From Antarcticimicrobium sp040365005 (GTDB lineage Bacteria > Pseudomonadota > Alphaproteobacteria > Rhodobacterales > Rhodobacteraceae): a stretch of 64,000 bases of DNA. Each line of letters starts with the position of its first letter. Position 1 is the stretch's first letter. The stretch lies in contig NZ_BAABWV010000021.1 in NCBI RefSeq assembly GCF_040365005.1, positions 4,032 to 68,031 on the forward strand. Reading direction: 5' to 3'. The position numbers and the translations under genes were made by a program. Shown piece after piece: positions 1 through 6,709 of this stretch. The notes under the pieces are model-generated. The model did no database searches. It saw only the letters and a list, made by a program, of their open reading frames with translations, and was not told the origin of the DNA.

Positions 1-425
1 AATTGCACCTGAACATCGTCGAAGTGCGCAAGCCCGAGCTTGACGCCCAGTTGGTCGGCGAGAACATCGCCCAGCAGCTTGAGCGCCGGGTTTCGTTCCG
101 CCGCGCAATGAAGCGGGCCGTCCAGAACGCCATGCGTATGGGCGCCCTGGGCATTCGGGTGAACGTCGCCGGTCGCCTTGGCGGCGCCGAGATCGCCCGG
201 ACCGAATGGTACCGCGAGGGCCGCGTGCCCCTGCATACCCTGCGGGCCGACATCGATTATGCGCATTCCGAAGCCATGACCCCCTATGGGATCATCGGGA
301 TCAAGGTCTGGATCTTCAAAGGCGAGATCATGGAGCATGACCCGTCGGCGCGTGATCGGAAGGCACAAGAGTTGCAGGACGGCCCGGCGCCACGTGGTGC
401 CGGTGGCGGCCGCCGCGACCGATAA
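1..425 (+). CDS. rpsC: 30S ribosomal protein S3, C-terminal part (cut by window edge)
   Basis: Only the C-terminal 140 or so residues of S3 are present; the reading frame is open at the left edge. The S3 C-terminal domain is recognisable from LHLNIVEVRKPELDA, RRAMKRAVQNAMRMGALGI and YGIIGIKVWIFKGE. S3 lies at the mRNA entry channel of the small subunit. The tail is rich in Gly and Arg (GAGGGRRDR). rplP follows after 13 bases with its own Shine-Dalgarno (AAGGAG), the standard S10-operon order. Confidence 0.97.
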   Translation, partial: LHLNIVEVRKPELDAQLVGENIAQQLERRVSFRRAMKRAVQNAMRMGALGIRVNVAGRLGGAEIARTEWYREGRVPLHTLRADIDYAHSEAMTPYGIIGIKVWIFKGEIMEHDPSARDRKAQELQDGPAPRGAGGGRRDR

Positions 426-438
426 GGAGTAGCAGGAT

Positions 439-852
439 ATGCTTCAGCCAAAGCGTACGAAATTCCGCAAGATGCACAAAGGCCGTATCAAGGGCCTCGC
501 AAAAGGCGGTAGCGATCTGACCTTCGGTCATTACGGCCTCAAGGCCCTTCAGCCCGAGCGTGTGACCGCGCGTCAGATCGAAGCCGCTCGCCGTGCCATG
601 ACGCGCCACATGAAGCGTCAGGGTCGCGTCTGGATCCGGATCTTCCCGGACACGCCGGTGACCTCCAAGCCCACCGAGGTTCGGATGGGTAAAGGTAAAG
701 GTTCGGTCGATTACTGGGCCGCCAAGGTCAAGCCCGGCCGGGTGATGTTCGAGATCGACGGTGTCGACGATGAGACCGCGAAAGAGGCCCTGCGCCTCGC
801 AGCCATGAAACTGCCGATCAAGACCCGCATCGTGGTACGCGAAGACTGGTAA
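439..852 (+). CDS. rplP: 50S ribosomal protein L16
   Basis: A complete 137-residue L16, the usual length, starting MLQPKRTKFRKMHKGR. L16 helps form the A-site and peptidyl-transferase region of the large subunit. The conserved loop VRMGKGKG is present at 81-88; its Arg82 corresponds to E. coli Arg81, the residue hydroxylated by the 2OG oxygenase YcfD/RoxA (family knowledge). A strong terminator follows directly, and the next gene is itself a 2OG-Fe(II)-oxygenase-like protein rather than rpmC, so the S10 operon is split here. Confidence 0.98.
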   Translation: MLQPKRTKFRKMHKGRIKGLAKGGSDLTFGHYGLKALQPERVTARQIEAARRAMTRHMKRQGRVWIRIFPDTPVTSKPTEVRMGKGKGSVDYWAAKVKPGRVMFEIDGVDDETAKEALRLAAMKLPIKTRIVVREDW

Positions 853-880
853 GACCGACCGGTCGACGCAAGGACAACAT

Positions 881-910
881 GCCCCCGCCGAGCCATCGGC
901 GGGGGCTTTT
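881..910 (+). terminator. Rho-independent terminator after rplP
   Basis: A perfect 10-bp GC stem (GCCCCCGCCG at 881-890 pairing with CGGCGGGGGC at 897-906) has a 6-base loop and is followed by TTTT. It lies 29 bases after the rplP stop, inside what is normally a continuous S10 operon, so transcripts from upstream should largely end or be attenuated here. Confidence 0.9.
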
Positions 911-997
911 CGTGTTCTGCTATAATCTGGCGGAATGGCAGTAAGGTCAGGCATTCCAGACCTCGCCTTGGACGCCGATGCAGGTTATGAGGGTGTC

Positions 998-1618
998 ATG
1001 GCCCAAATCGAGTCGCTTTTCGTCACCCGCCTTTACCGTTCCGCGCTCGCCACGCACGGGCCGGCTGTTGATCCCGCCGAACTTGAGGCGTCCTGCTGGT
1101 CGATCGCCGAGGATGACGAGGCCGGGCAGGCGTGGTGCGCCGAGAACGGATATCCCGGCTACACCTCCTACGCCTCGCTGACCGACCTGCCCTGGCGGTT
1201 TCCGATCTTTGCCGACCTCGTTAAGTCCCTCGACGCCCATGTTGCGGCCTTTGCCGAGGAACTCGACTTTGACCTGGACGGAAAACCGCTGCGGTTGGAG
1301 GACCTCTGGATCAACATCCTGCCCGAGGGCGGCACGCATTCCTCGCATATCCATCCACACAGCGTGATCAGCGGTACGACCTATGTGGCGATGCCGGAAG
1401 GCGCCAGCGCGCTGAAACTGGAAGACCCCCGCTCGTCTCGAATGATGGCGGCGCCGCCCCGTCGGAAAGACGCAAGGCGTGGCCTGCAACCGTTTGTCTA
1501 TGTTGCGCCCGAGGTGGGTGAGGTCCTGTTGTGGGAAAGCTGGCTGCGCCACGAGGTGCCGATGAACATGTCGGAAAAGGACCGCATCAGCGTCAGTTTC
1601 AATTTTGGCTGGGGATAA
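998..1618 (+). CDS. putative 2OG-Fe(II) oxygenase (TIGR02466-like)
   Basis: A 206-residue protein resembling the TIGR02466 / putative 2OG-Fe(II) oxygenase family. Seen directly: THSSHIHPHSVISGTTYV (H117, H119), then GEVLLWESWLRHEV (H185) and DRISVSFNFGWG (R196). These fit a double-stranded beta-helix fold with His metal ligands and an Arg that would hold 2-oxoglutarate. An in-frame ATG lies at 935, but the ATG at 998 begins MAQIESLFVTRLYRS, the typical family N-terminus, and is preceded by ATGAGGGT. It sits alone between the rplP terminator and a small ORF. Its substrate is unknown; ribosomal protein L16 is an attractive guess because rplP is next door. Confidence 0.72.
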   Translation: MAQIESLFVTRLYRSALATHGPAVDPAELEASCWSIAEDDEAGQAWCAENGYPGYTSYASLTDLPWRFPIFADLVKSLDAHVAAFAEELDFDLDGKPLRLEDLWINILPEGGTHSSHIHPHSVISGTTYVAMPEGASALKLEDPRSSRMMAAPPRRKDARRGLQPFVYVAPEVGEVLLWESWLRHEVPMNMSEKDRISVSFNFGWG

Positions 1619-1715
1619 GCGCGGTTTTTTTTGGCGGAAGGCGTTTTTCGGGAATGCTTCCCCCGTTTTGGCGTGTGTACAGGCCAGGTATTAACTAGTC
1701 TAAATTAATTAAAGG

Positions 1716-1728
1716 GTTGAAATTCAAC
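1716..1728. promoter_or_regulatory. Palindrome in AT-rich upstream region
   Basis: GTTGAA-A-TTCAAC is a perfect 6-bp inverted repeat in a distinctly AT-rich stretch (about 1690-1750) upstream of the small ORF at 1781. It may be an operator or part of a promoter; nothing else supports a specific role. The rest of 1619-1780 shows no gene. Confidence 0.3.
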
Positions 1729-1780
1729 GCTATTACCGCTATGGTTGTATTGTGGTTTCAAATTACAACGGTAATACGAA

Positions 1781-1981
1781 ATGGTCCCCATTCTGTTGTT
1801 CGGCTTGGTCGGAATTGTCGGGGTCGCCGCGATCTTTCGGGTCTTGGGCGATGAAACGGATTATGCCGGAGATGACCTGGACGAGAATGGCGAAATCCCC
1901 GATCCTGTGGATGATACGGAAAAAGCGAACGGACCGGTTCCCCCGAACGGGGAGGCTCCGGGCGATTCCAAGGATCCCTGA
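1781..1981 (+). CDS. small single-span membrane protein, acidic tail
   Basis: A 66-residue hypothetical protein. Residues 1-21 (MVPILLFGLVGIVGVAAIFRV) form one hydrophobic segment; the remaining 45 residues are strongly acidic and Pro-rich (DETDYAGDDLDENGEIPDPVDD), so a membrane-anchored peptide with a soluble acidic tail is likely. The region has competing frames on both strands and the ribosome-binding site (GGTAATACGAA) is weak. Hydrophobic-then-acidic composition is the main reason to prefer this frame. It lies inside the interrupted S10 operon before rpmC. No family recognised. Confidence 0.45.
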   Translation: MVPILLFGLVGIVGVAAIFRVLGDETDYAGDDLDENGEIPDPVDDTEKANGPVPPNGEAPGDSKDP

Positions 1982-2113
1982 CCGGCAAAATCCCTGTCGT
2001 CGCAGCGGATTACCGCGTGCCGGGCGATAGGGCCGAATAGCATCGTAGATTGCCCGTCCGAAGATCATGGCTCAAAGCGACCCTGAGGGTTTTTGCAGGG
2101 GCCAAACTTTCCC

Positions 2114-2142
2114 TTGCCCTCTCATGGCCCCTCCCTTATAGA
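2114..2142 (+). promoter_or_regulatory. Candidate promoter for rpmC and the spc genes
   Basis: TTGCCC (2114-2119) and TATAGA (2137-2142) are separated by 17 bases, upstream of rpmC. Because rplP ends in a strong terminator and two non-ribosomal ORFs intervene, the genes from rpmC onward need their own promoter, and this is the best candidate seen. Bases 1982-2257 hold no convincing gene. Confidence 0.45.
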
Positions 2143-2257
2143 GCGGCATCTCACGGATTCCCGTTGCGACGGGCTTCGTGTGTTTGCAATTCATCCACCA
2201 GGTCGAAGGTGACCCGTAAAAAGGGGCCTTCTGGTGTTTTGAGAAAAGGAAAAGGCG

Positions 2258-2464
2258 ATGAACGCCAAAGAACTGCGTGACAAGACGCCGGACCAGCTTC
2301 GCGAGGAACTGGCCAGCCTGAAGAAAGAAAGCTTCAACCTCCGCTTTCAACAGGCCACCGGACAGCTGGAAAACACCTCGGGCATCAAGGCGGCACGCCG
2401 CAACGCGGCCCGCGTGAAGACCATCCTGAACGAAAAAGCTGCTGCCGCAGCCGGCGACGCATAA
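2258..2464 (+). CDS. rpmC: 50S ribosomal protein L29
   Basis: A 68-residue L29, starting MNAKELRDKTPDQLREELAS, with the two-helix pattern and the conserved NLRFQQATGQLENTS segment. L29 sits near the polypeptide exit tunnel. The ORF is preceded by GAAAAGGAAAAGG. rpsQ follows after 12 bases with AAGGAG. It restarts the ribosomal operon after the insertion behind rplP. Confidence 0.97.
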   Translation: MNAKELRDKTPDQLREELASLKKESFNLRFQQATGQLENTSGIKAARRNAARVKTILNEKAAAAAGDA

Positions 2465-2476
2465 GGAGCCTGACAG

Positions 2477-2707
2477 ATGCCCAAACGTATCCTTTCCGGC
2501 ACCGTGACCAGCGACGCCAACGCACAGACCGTGACCGTTTCCGTGGAGCGCCGTTTCACGCATCCGGTCCTCAAGAAGACCATCCGTAAGTCCAAGAAGT
2601 ACCGGGCTCACGATGAGAACAACACCTACAAGGTGGGCGACAGCGTGCGAATCGTCGAATGCGCGCCGAAGTCGAAAACGAAACGCTGGGAGGTTCTGGA
2701 GGCGTAA
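2477..2707 (+). CDS. rpsQ: 30S ribosomal protein S17
   Basis: A 76-residue S17 with the OB-fold family pattern: MPKRILSGTVTSDANAQTV, RRFTHPVLKKTIRKSKKY, and HDENNTYKVGDSVRIVE. It is a primary 16S rRNA binder. The order rpmC-rpsQ-rplN is the standard spc arrangement. A 76-base gap, longer than most in this operon, separates it from rplN. Confidence 0.98.
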   Translation: MPKRILSGTVTSDANAQTVTVSVERRFTHPVLKKTIRKSKKYRAHDENNTYKVGDSVRIVECAPKSKTKRWEVLEA

Positions 2708-2783
2708 GCCTGCAGACCTTTCGGTTTGAACGAAACCCTGGGGGGTAGAAAAGAAACAACCCCCAAAGGTCGGGAGAAACCAC

Positions 2784-3152
2784 ATGATCCAGATGCAGAC
2801 CAATCTGGATGTTGCTGACAACTCCGGTGCTCGCCGGGTTCAGTGCATCAAGGTCCTGGGTGGTTCCAAGCGGAAATACGCGTCGGTGGGTGACATCATC
2901 GTCGTATCCGTGAAGGAAGCCATCCCGCGCGGCCGCGTAAAGAAAGGGGACGTCCGCAAGGCCGTCGTCGTGCGCACCGCCAAGGAAGTCCGCCGTGAGG
3001 ACGGCACCGCGATCCGCTTCGATCGCAACGCTGCCGTCATCCTCAACAACAACAACGAGCCTGTCGGCACCCGTATCTTCGGGCCGGTGGTTCGCGAGTT
3101 GCGCGCAAAGAACTTCATGAAGATCATCTCGCTCGCTCCGGAGGTGCTGTAA
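2784..3152 (+). CDS. rplN: 50S ribosomal protein L14
   Basis: A 122-residue L14, the exact usual length. Key blocks are MIQMQTNLDVADNSGARRVQ, the KRKYASVGDIIVVSVKEAIP strand pair, and NNEPVGTRIFGPVVRELR near the end. It is a universally conserved large-subunit protein at the subunit interface. rplX begins two bases after its stop codon, so the two are translated in tandem. Confidence 0.99.
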   Translation: MIQMQTNLDVADNSGARRVQCIKVLGGSKRKYASVGDIIVVSVKEAIPRGRVKKGDVRKAVVVRTAKEVRREDGTAIRFDRNAAVILNNNNEPVGTRIFGPVVRELRAKNFMKIISLAPEVL

Positions 3153-3154
3153 CC

Positions 3155-3466
3155 ATGGCTGCAAAACTCCGCAAAGGCGACAAGGTCGTCGTGCTGACCG
3201 GCAAGGACAAGGGCAAGGAGGGGACCATCACCTCTGTTGACCCCAAGGCCGGCAAAGCTGTTGTCGACGGCATCAACATGGCGATCCGCCACACCCGTCA
3301 AAGCCAGTCCAGCCAGGGCGGCCGTCTTCCCAAGGCTGTGCCGGTCGATCTGAGCAACCTGGCGTTTCTGGACAAGAACGGCAAAGCGACCCGCGTCGGC
3401 TTCCGCATGGATGGCGACAAGAAGGTGCGTTTCGCCAAGACCACGGGGGACGTGATCGATGCTTGA
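3155..3466 (+). CDS. rplX: 50S ribosomal protein L24
   Basis: A 103-residue L24 with an N-terminal KOW motif (KLRKGDKVVVLTGKDKGKEG) and the conserved DGINMAIRHTRQSQ segment. It is an assembly initiator that binds 23S rRNA near the exit tunnel. Its last 8 bases overlap the start of rplE, indicating translational coupling. Confidence 0.98.
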   Translation: MAAKLRKGDKVVVLTGKDKGKEGTITSVDPKAGKAVVDGINMAIRHTRQSQSSQGGRLPKAVPVDLSNLAFLDKNGKATRVGFRMDGDKKVRFAKTTGDVIDA

Positions 3467-4022
3467 TTCCGCAACCTACACGCCGCGCCTCAAGGCGCAG
3501 TATGTCGAAACGATCCGGGCCGCTCTGAAAGAAGAGTTCGGGTACAAGAACGACATGCAGATCCCGCGTCTGGACAAGATCGTCCTGAACATCGGCTGTG
3601 GTGCCGAGGCGGTGAAGGACAGCAAGAAGGCGAAGTCGGCCCAGGAAGACCTGAGCGCCATCGCCGGTCAACAGGCTGTCGTGACCCGCGCCAAGAAATC
3701 CATCGCCGGCTTCCGCGTTCGCGAAGACATGCCGATGGGGGCCAAGGTCACCCTGCGCGGTGCGCGGATGTATGAATTCCTCGATCGTCTGATCACCATC
3801 GCGATGCCCCGCATCCGCGACTTCCGTGGTGTCCCTGGCAAGTCGTTCGATGGCCGTGGCAACTATGCCATGGGCCTGAAGGAACACATCGTGTTCCCGG
3901 AAATCGACTTCGACAAGGTCGACGAGACCTGGGGGATGGACATCATCATCGCCACCACAGCGAACACCGACGCTGAAGCCAAGGCGCTGTTGAAGCACTT
4001 CAACATGCCCTTCAACAGCTGA
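3459..4022 (+). CDS. rplE: 50S ribosomal protein L5
   Basis: A 187-residue L5 with the characteristic KIVLNIGCGAEAVKDSKK, GAKVTLRGARMYEFLDRLI and RGNYAMGLKEHIVFPEID blocks. L5 binds 5S rRNA and contacts P-site tRNA. Its start overlaps the end of rplX by 8 bases. rpsN follows after 18 bases with a good GGAAGGA site. Confidence 0.99.
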   Translation: MLDSATYTPRLKAQYVETIRAALKEEFGYKNDMQIPRLDKIVLNIGCGAEAVKDSKKAKSAQEDLSAIAGQQAVVTRAKKSIAGFRVREDMPMGAKVTLRGARMYEFLDRLITIAMPRIRDFRGVPGKSFDGRGNYAMGLKEHIVFPEIDFDKVDETWGMDIIIATTANTDAEAKALLKHFNMPFNS

Positions 4023-4040
4023 TCGCGGGAAGGAACAGAC

Positions 4041-4346
4041 ATGGCTAAGAAAAGCATGATCGAACGCGAGAAGAAGCGCGAGAAGCTGGTGGCGAAATAC
4101 GCCGAAAAGCGGGCCGCGCTGAAAGAGATCGCGAATGACGAAAGCCGCCCGATGGAAGAGCGCTTCAAGGCGCGTCTGAAACTGGCGAAACTGCCGCGCA
4201 ACAGCTCGGCAACCCGGCTGCACAACCGCTGCCAGCTCACCGGGCGTCCCCACGCCTACTACCGCAAACTGAAAGTCTCGCGGATCGCCCTGCGGGATCT
4301 TGGCTCGAACGGCCAGATCCCCGGCATGGTGAAGTCGAGCTGGTAA
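4041..4346 (+). CDS. rpsN: 30S ribosomal protein S14 (zinc-free long form)
   Basis: A 101-residue S14 of the long, zinc-independent type: MAKKSMIEREKKREKLVAKY at the start, RNSSATRLHNRCQLTGRPHA in the middle, and SRIALRDLGSNGQIPG near the end. The four-Cys zinc motif of the short form is absent. It is a small-subunit head protein in the usual position between rplE and rpsH. Confidence 0.98.
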   Translation: MAKKSMIEREKKREKLVAKYAEKRAALKEIANDESRPMEERFKARLKLAKLPRNSSATRLHNRCQLTGRPHAYYRKLKVSRIALRDLGSNGQIPGMVKSSW

Positions 4347-4358
4347 GGAGGGCATGAT

Positions 4359-4751
4359 ATGAACGATCCTATCGGCGATATGCTCACCCGTATCCGCAAC
4401 TCGCAGATGCGCGGCAAAAGCACCGTGATCACCCCGGCGTCCAAGCTTCGGGCCTGGGTGCTCGATGTGCTGGCGGACGAAGGCTATATCCGTGGCTATG
4501 AAAAGGTGACTGGCGCAAACGGTCACCCGGCGCTGGAAATCAGCCTGAAGTACTTCGAAGGCGAACCTGTCATTCGCGAGGTCAAGCGGGTTTCGACCCC
4601 CGGCCGCCGCGTCTACATGGGCGTCAAGGACATCCCGCAGGTCCGTCAGGGCCTGGGCGTGTCGATTGTCTCCACCCCCAAGGGTGTGATGTCGGATGCA
4701 AACGCACGAACCGCCAATGTCGGCGGCGAAGTGCTCTGCACCGTATTCTAA
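4359..4751 (+). CDS. rpsH: 30S ribosomal protein S8
   Basis: A 130-residue S8 starting MNDPIGDMLTRIRNSQMRGK, with the C-terminal LGVSIVSTPKGVMSDANAR signature. S8 is a primary binder of the central 16S domain and in E. coli also represses spc-operon translation by binding mRNA near rplE; whether that applies here cannot be seen. It is preceded by AAGGAGG and followed 11 bases later by rplF. Confidence 0.99.
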   Translation: MNDPIGDMLTRIRNSQMRGKSTVITPASKLRAWVLDVLADEGYIRGYEKVTGANGHPALEISLKYFEGEPVIREVKRVSTPGRRVYMGVKDIPQVRQGLGVSIVSTPKGVMSDANARTANVGGEVLCTVF

Positions 4752-4762
4752 GGAGGTCAGAC

Positions 4763-5296
4763 ATGTCTCGTATTGGAAAACGGCCGGTTGAACTGCCCAG
4801 CGGCGTCAGCGCCAGCGTGTCGGGCCAGACCGTCGAAGTGAAGGGGCCGAAAGGCACCCGCAGCTTCAACGCGACCGACGACGTCACCATCACCGTCGAG
4901 GACAACCTGGTCAAGATCGAGCCGCGCGGCAAGTCCAAGCGTGCCCGTCAGCAGTGGGGAATGTCCCGCACCCAGATTGCCAACCTGGTGACCGGGGTGA
5001 CCGACGGCTTCAAGAAAGAGCTGGAAATCCAAGGCGTTGGTTACCGGGCTCAGATGCAGGGCAACACCCTGAAGCTGAACCTCGGCCTCAGCCACGACGT
5101 GGATTTCGTCGCCCCCGAGGGCGTCACCATCACCGCCCCCAAGCAGACCGAGATCGTTGTCGAAGGCACCGATCAGCAGTTGGTCGGCCAGGTCGCGGCG
5201 AACATCCGCGAATGGCGCCGCCCCGAGCCCTACAAGGGCAAGGGCATCCGCTACAAGGGTGAGTACATCTTCCGCAAGGAAGGCAAGAAGAAGTAA
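4763..5296 (+). CDS. rplF: 50S ribosomal protein L6
   Basis: A 177-residue L6 made of two repeated domains, with MSRIGKRPVELPSGV at the start and the C-terminal signature PEPYKGKGIRYKGEYI. L6 sits near the factor-binding site of the large subunit. It starts after a strong AAGGAGGT site and is followed 11 bases on by rplR. Confidence 0.99.
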   Translation: MSRIGKRPVELPSGVSASVSGQTVEVKGPKGTRSFNATDDVTITVEDNLVKIEPRGKSKRARQQWGMSRTQIANLVTGVTDGFKKELEIQGVGYRAQMQGNTLKLNLGLSHDVDFVAPEGVTITAPKQTEIVVEGTDQQLVGQVAANIREWRRPEPYKGKGIRYKGEYIFRKEGKKK

Positions 5297-5307
5297 GGAC
5301 CGGACAG

Positions 5308-5667
5308 ATGGCAAACAGCAAAAGAACCCTGTTTCTGAAGCGCCGCCTGCGCGTTCGGAACAAACTTCGCAAGGTCAACGCCGGGCGTCCGCGCCTGAGC
5401 GTGCACCGCTCGAACAAGAACATCAGCGTGCAGCTGATCGACGATGTTCGTGGCGTGACCTTGGCCTCGGCCTCGACCCTGGAAAAGGATCTGGGCGTCG
5501 TCGGCAAGAACAACGTCGAAGCCGCCACCAAGGTGGGCGTGGCGATTGCCGAGCGTGCGAAGAAGGCGGGCGTCGAAGAGGCCTATTTCGATCGTGGTGG
5601 GTTCCTCTACCACGGCAAGGTCAAGGCGCTTGCAGATGCCGCCCGTGAGGGTGGCCTGAAACTCTAA
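5308..5667 (+). CDS. rplR: 50S ribosomal protein L18
   Basis: A 119-residue L18: RLRVRNKLRKVNAGRPRLSV, the KNISVQLIDD strand, and the GGFLYHGKVKALADAAREGG C-terminus. L18 binds 5S rRNA together with L5. A GC-rich hairpin without a T-run lies between it and rpsE. Confidence 0.98.
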   Translation: MANSKRTLFLKRRLRVRNKLRKVNAGRPRLSVHRSNKNISVQLIDDVRGVTLASASTLEKDLGVVGKNNVEAATKVGVAIAERAKKAGVEEAYFDRGGFLYHGKVKALADAAREGGLKL

Positions 5668-5673
5668 GGTGAA

Positions 5674-5693
5674 GGCGGCCTTTCGGGGCCGCC
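5674..5693 (+). other. Intra-operon hairpin between rplR and rpsE
   Basis: GGCGGCC (5674-5680) pairs perfectly with GGCCGCC (5687-5693) around a 6-base loop. No T-run follows, so it is more likely an mRNA processing or stability element, or a weak attenuator, than a terminator. Confidence 0.5.
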
Positions 5694-5773
5694 TCGATGA
5701 TCCGGGGGCGGTTGCGCCCACTTGGATTGATGTCTGAACGGTGCCTTCGGCGCCGGTGAACAAGGAGGCCAGC

Positions 5774-6349
5774 ATGGCCAGAGAACCCCACCGGGGCGGG
5801 CGTCGCGACCGCGACGAGACCCCCGAATTCGCAGATCGCCTTGTCGCGATCAACCGCGTGTCGAAAACCGTCAAGGGCGGTAAGCGTTTCGGCTTTGCCG
5901 CGCTTGTCGTCGTGGGCGACCAGAAGGGCCGCGTCGGCTTCGGCAAGGGCAAGGCCAAAGAGGTGCCCGAGGCGATCCGCAAGGCCACCGAGGCCGCCAA
6001 GCGCAACATGATCCGCGTGCCGCTGCGCGAGGGCCGGACCCTGCACCACGACATGCAGGGCCGCTGGGGCGCCGGCAAGGTTGTCATGCGCACCGCGCCG
6101 GAAGGGACCGGGATCATCGCCGGTGGTCCGATGCGTGCCGTGTTCGAGATGCTGGGCATCAAGGACGTGGTGTCGAAGTCGGTCGGCTCGCAGAACCCCT
6201 ACAACATGATCCGCGCCACCCTGAACGGCCTGCAGAAAGAGCAGTCGCCGCGCAACGTCGCACAGCGTCGTGGCAAGAAGGTGGCCGACATCCTGCCCAA
6301 GCGGGACGAGGCGCCGCAGGCGTCCGCTCCGGTCGCAGAGGAGGCGTAA
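5774..6349 (+). CDS. rpsE: 30S ribosomal protein S5
   Basis: A 191-residue S5. The ATG at 5774 is chosen over the in-frame ATG at 5741 because AAGGAGG lies just before it and MAREPHRGGRRDRDE is the usual N-terminus. The dsRBD-like domain (RLVAINRVSKTVKGGKRFGF) and the ribosomal-S5 C-domain (NPYNMIRATLNGL) are clear. S5 acts in decoding fidelity. The C-terminus carries an alphaproteobacterial Ala-rich extension. rpmD starts three bases after the stop. Confidence 0.98.
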   Translation: MAREPHRGGRRDRDETPEFADRLVAINRVSKTVKGGKRFGFAALVVVGDQKGRVGFGKGKAKEVPEAIRKATEAAKRNMIRVPLREGRTLHHDMQGRWGAGKVVMRTAPEGTGIIAGGPMRAVFEMLGIKDVVSKSVGSQNPYNMIRATLNGLQKEQSPRNVAQRRGKKVADILPKRDEAPQASAPVAEEA

Positions 6350-6352
6350 ACC

Positions 6353-6541
6353 ATGGCCAAGACCATCGTTGTCAAACAGATCGGCTCGCCGATCCGCCGC
6401 CCCGCCAAACAGCGTCAGACGCTGATCGGGCTGGGCCTGAACAAGATGCACAAGACCCGCGAGCTTGAGGATACTCCCTCGGTGCGCGGCATGGTCAACA
6501 AGATCCCGCATCTGGTGGAAATCGTCGAAGAGCGCGGCTGA
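6353..6541 (+). CDS. rpmD: 50S ribosomal protein L30
   Basis: A 62-residue L30 with TIVVKQIGSPIRRPAKQRQT and LGLNKMHKTRELEDTPSVRG. It is a small large-subunit protein. Here it is the last spc gene: instead of rplO and secY, a terminator and then an unrelated gene on the opposite strand follow. Confidence 0.98.
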   Translation: MAKTIVVKQIGSPIRRPAKQRQTLIGLGLNKMHKTRELEDTPSVRGMVNKIPHLVEIVEERG

Positions 6542-6561
6542 GCCTCTTTCGATATCCAAAC

Positions 6562-6593
6562 GAAGCGCCCCGGTCTCACGATCGGGGCGTTTT
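6562..6593 (+). terminator. Rho-independent terminator after rpmD
   Basis: CGCCCCG (6566-6572) pairs with CGGGGCG (6583-6589), extended by A-T pairs outside, and TTTT follows. It lies about 25 bases after the rpmD stop and closes this half of the spc operon. Confidence 0.85.
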
Positions 6594-6615
6594 GCGTTTC
6601 GGGGAATTTGGCGGG

Positions 6616-6692
6616 CGAATTGTACGGTTCGCCCCGGGCCAATCGGGCGACAAAACGCCGGATCGGGGTATTTTCGGGCCGAATTGTACAAT
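6616..6692. repeat. Direct repeat CGAATTGTAC with palindrome
   Basis: The 10-mer CGAATTGTAC occurs at 6616-6625 and again at 6680-6689, 64 bases apart. The second copy extends into the perfect 10-bp palindrome ATTGTACAAT (6683-6692). The region lies between the convergent rpmD and hyuB genes. It could be an operator pair or a replication/segregation site; the function is not evident. Confidence 0.35.
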
Positions 6693-6709
6693 CGCCACCG
6701 CGCGGCGTT

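Noticed and set aside
1752..2030. A 92-codon plus-strand frame overlapping the small acidic membrane ORF
   Set aside because: Its translation (many Arg, Ser, Pro, Trp) looks like a shifted frame, whereas the 66-codon frame has a clear hydrophobic-then-acidic design.
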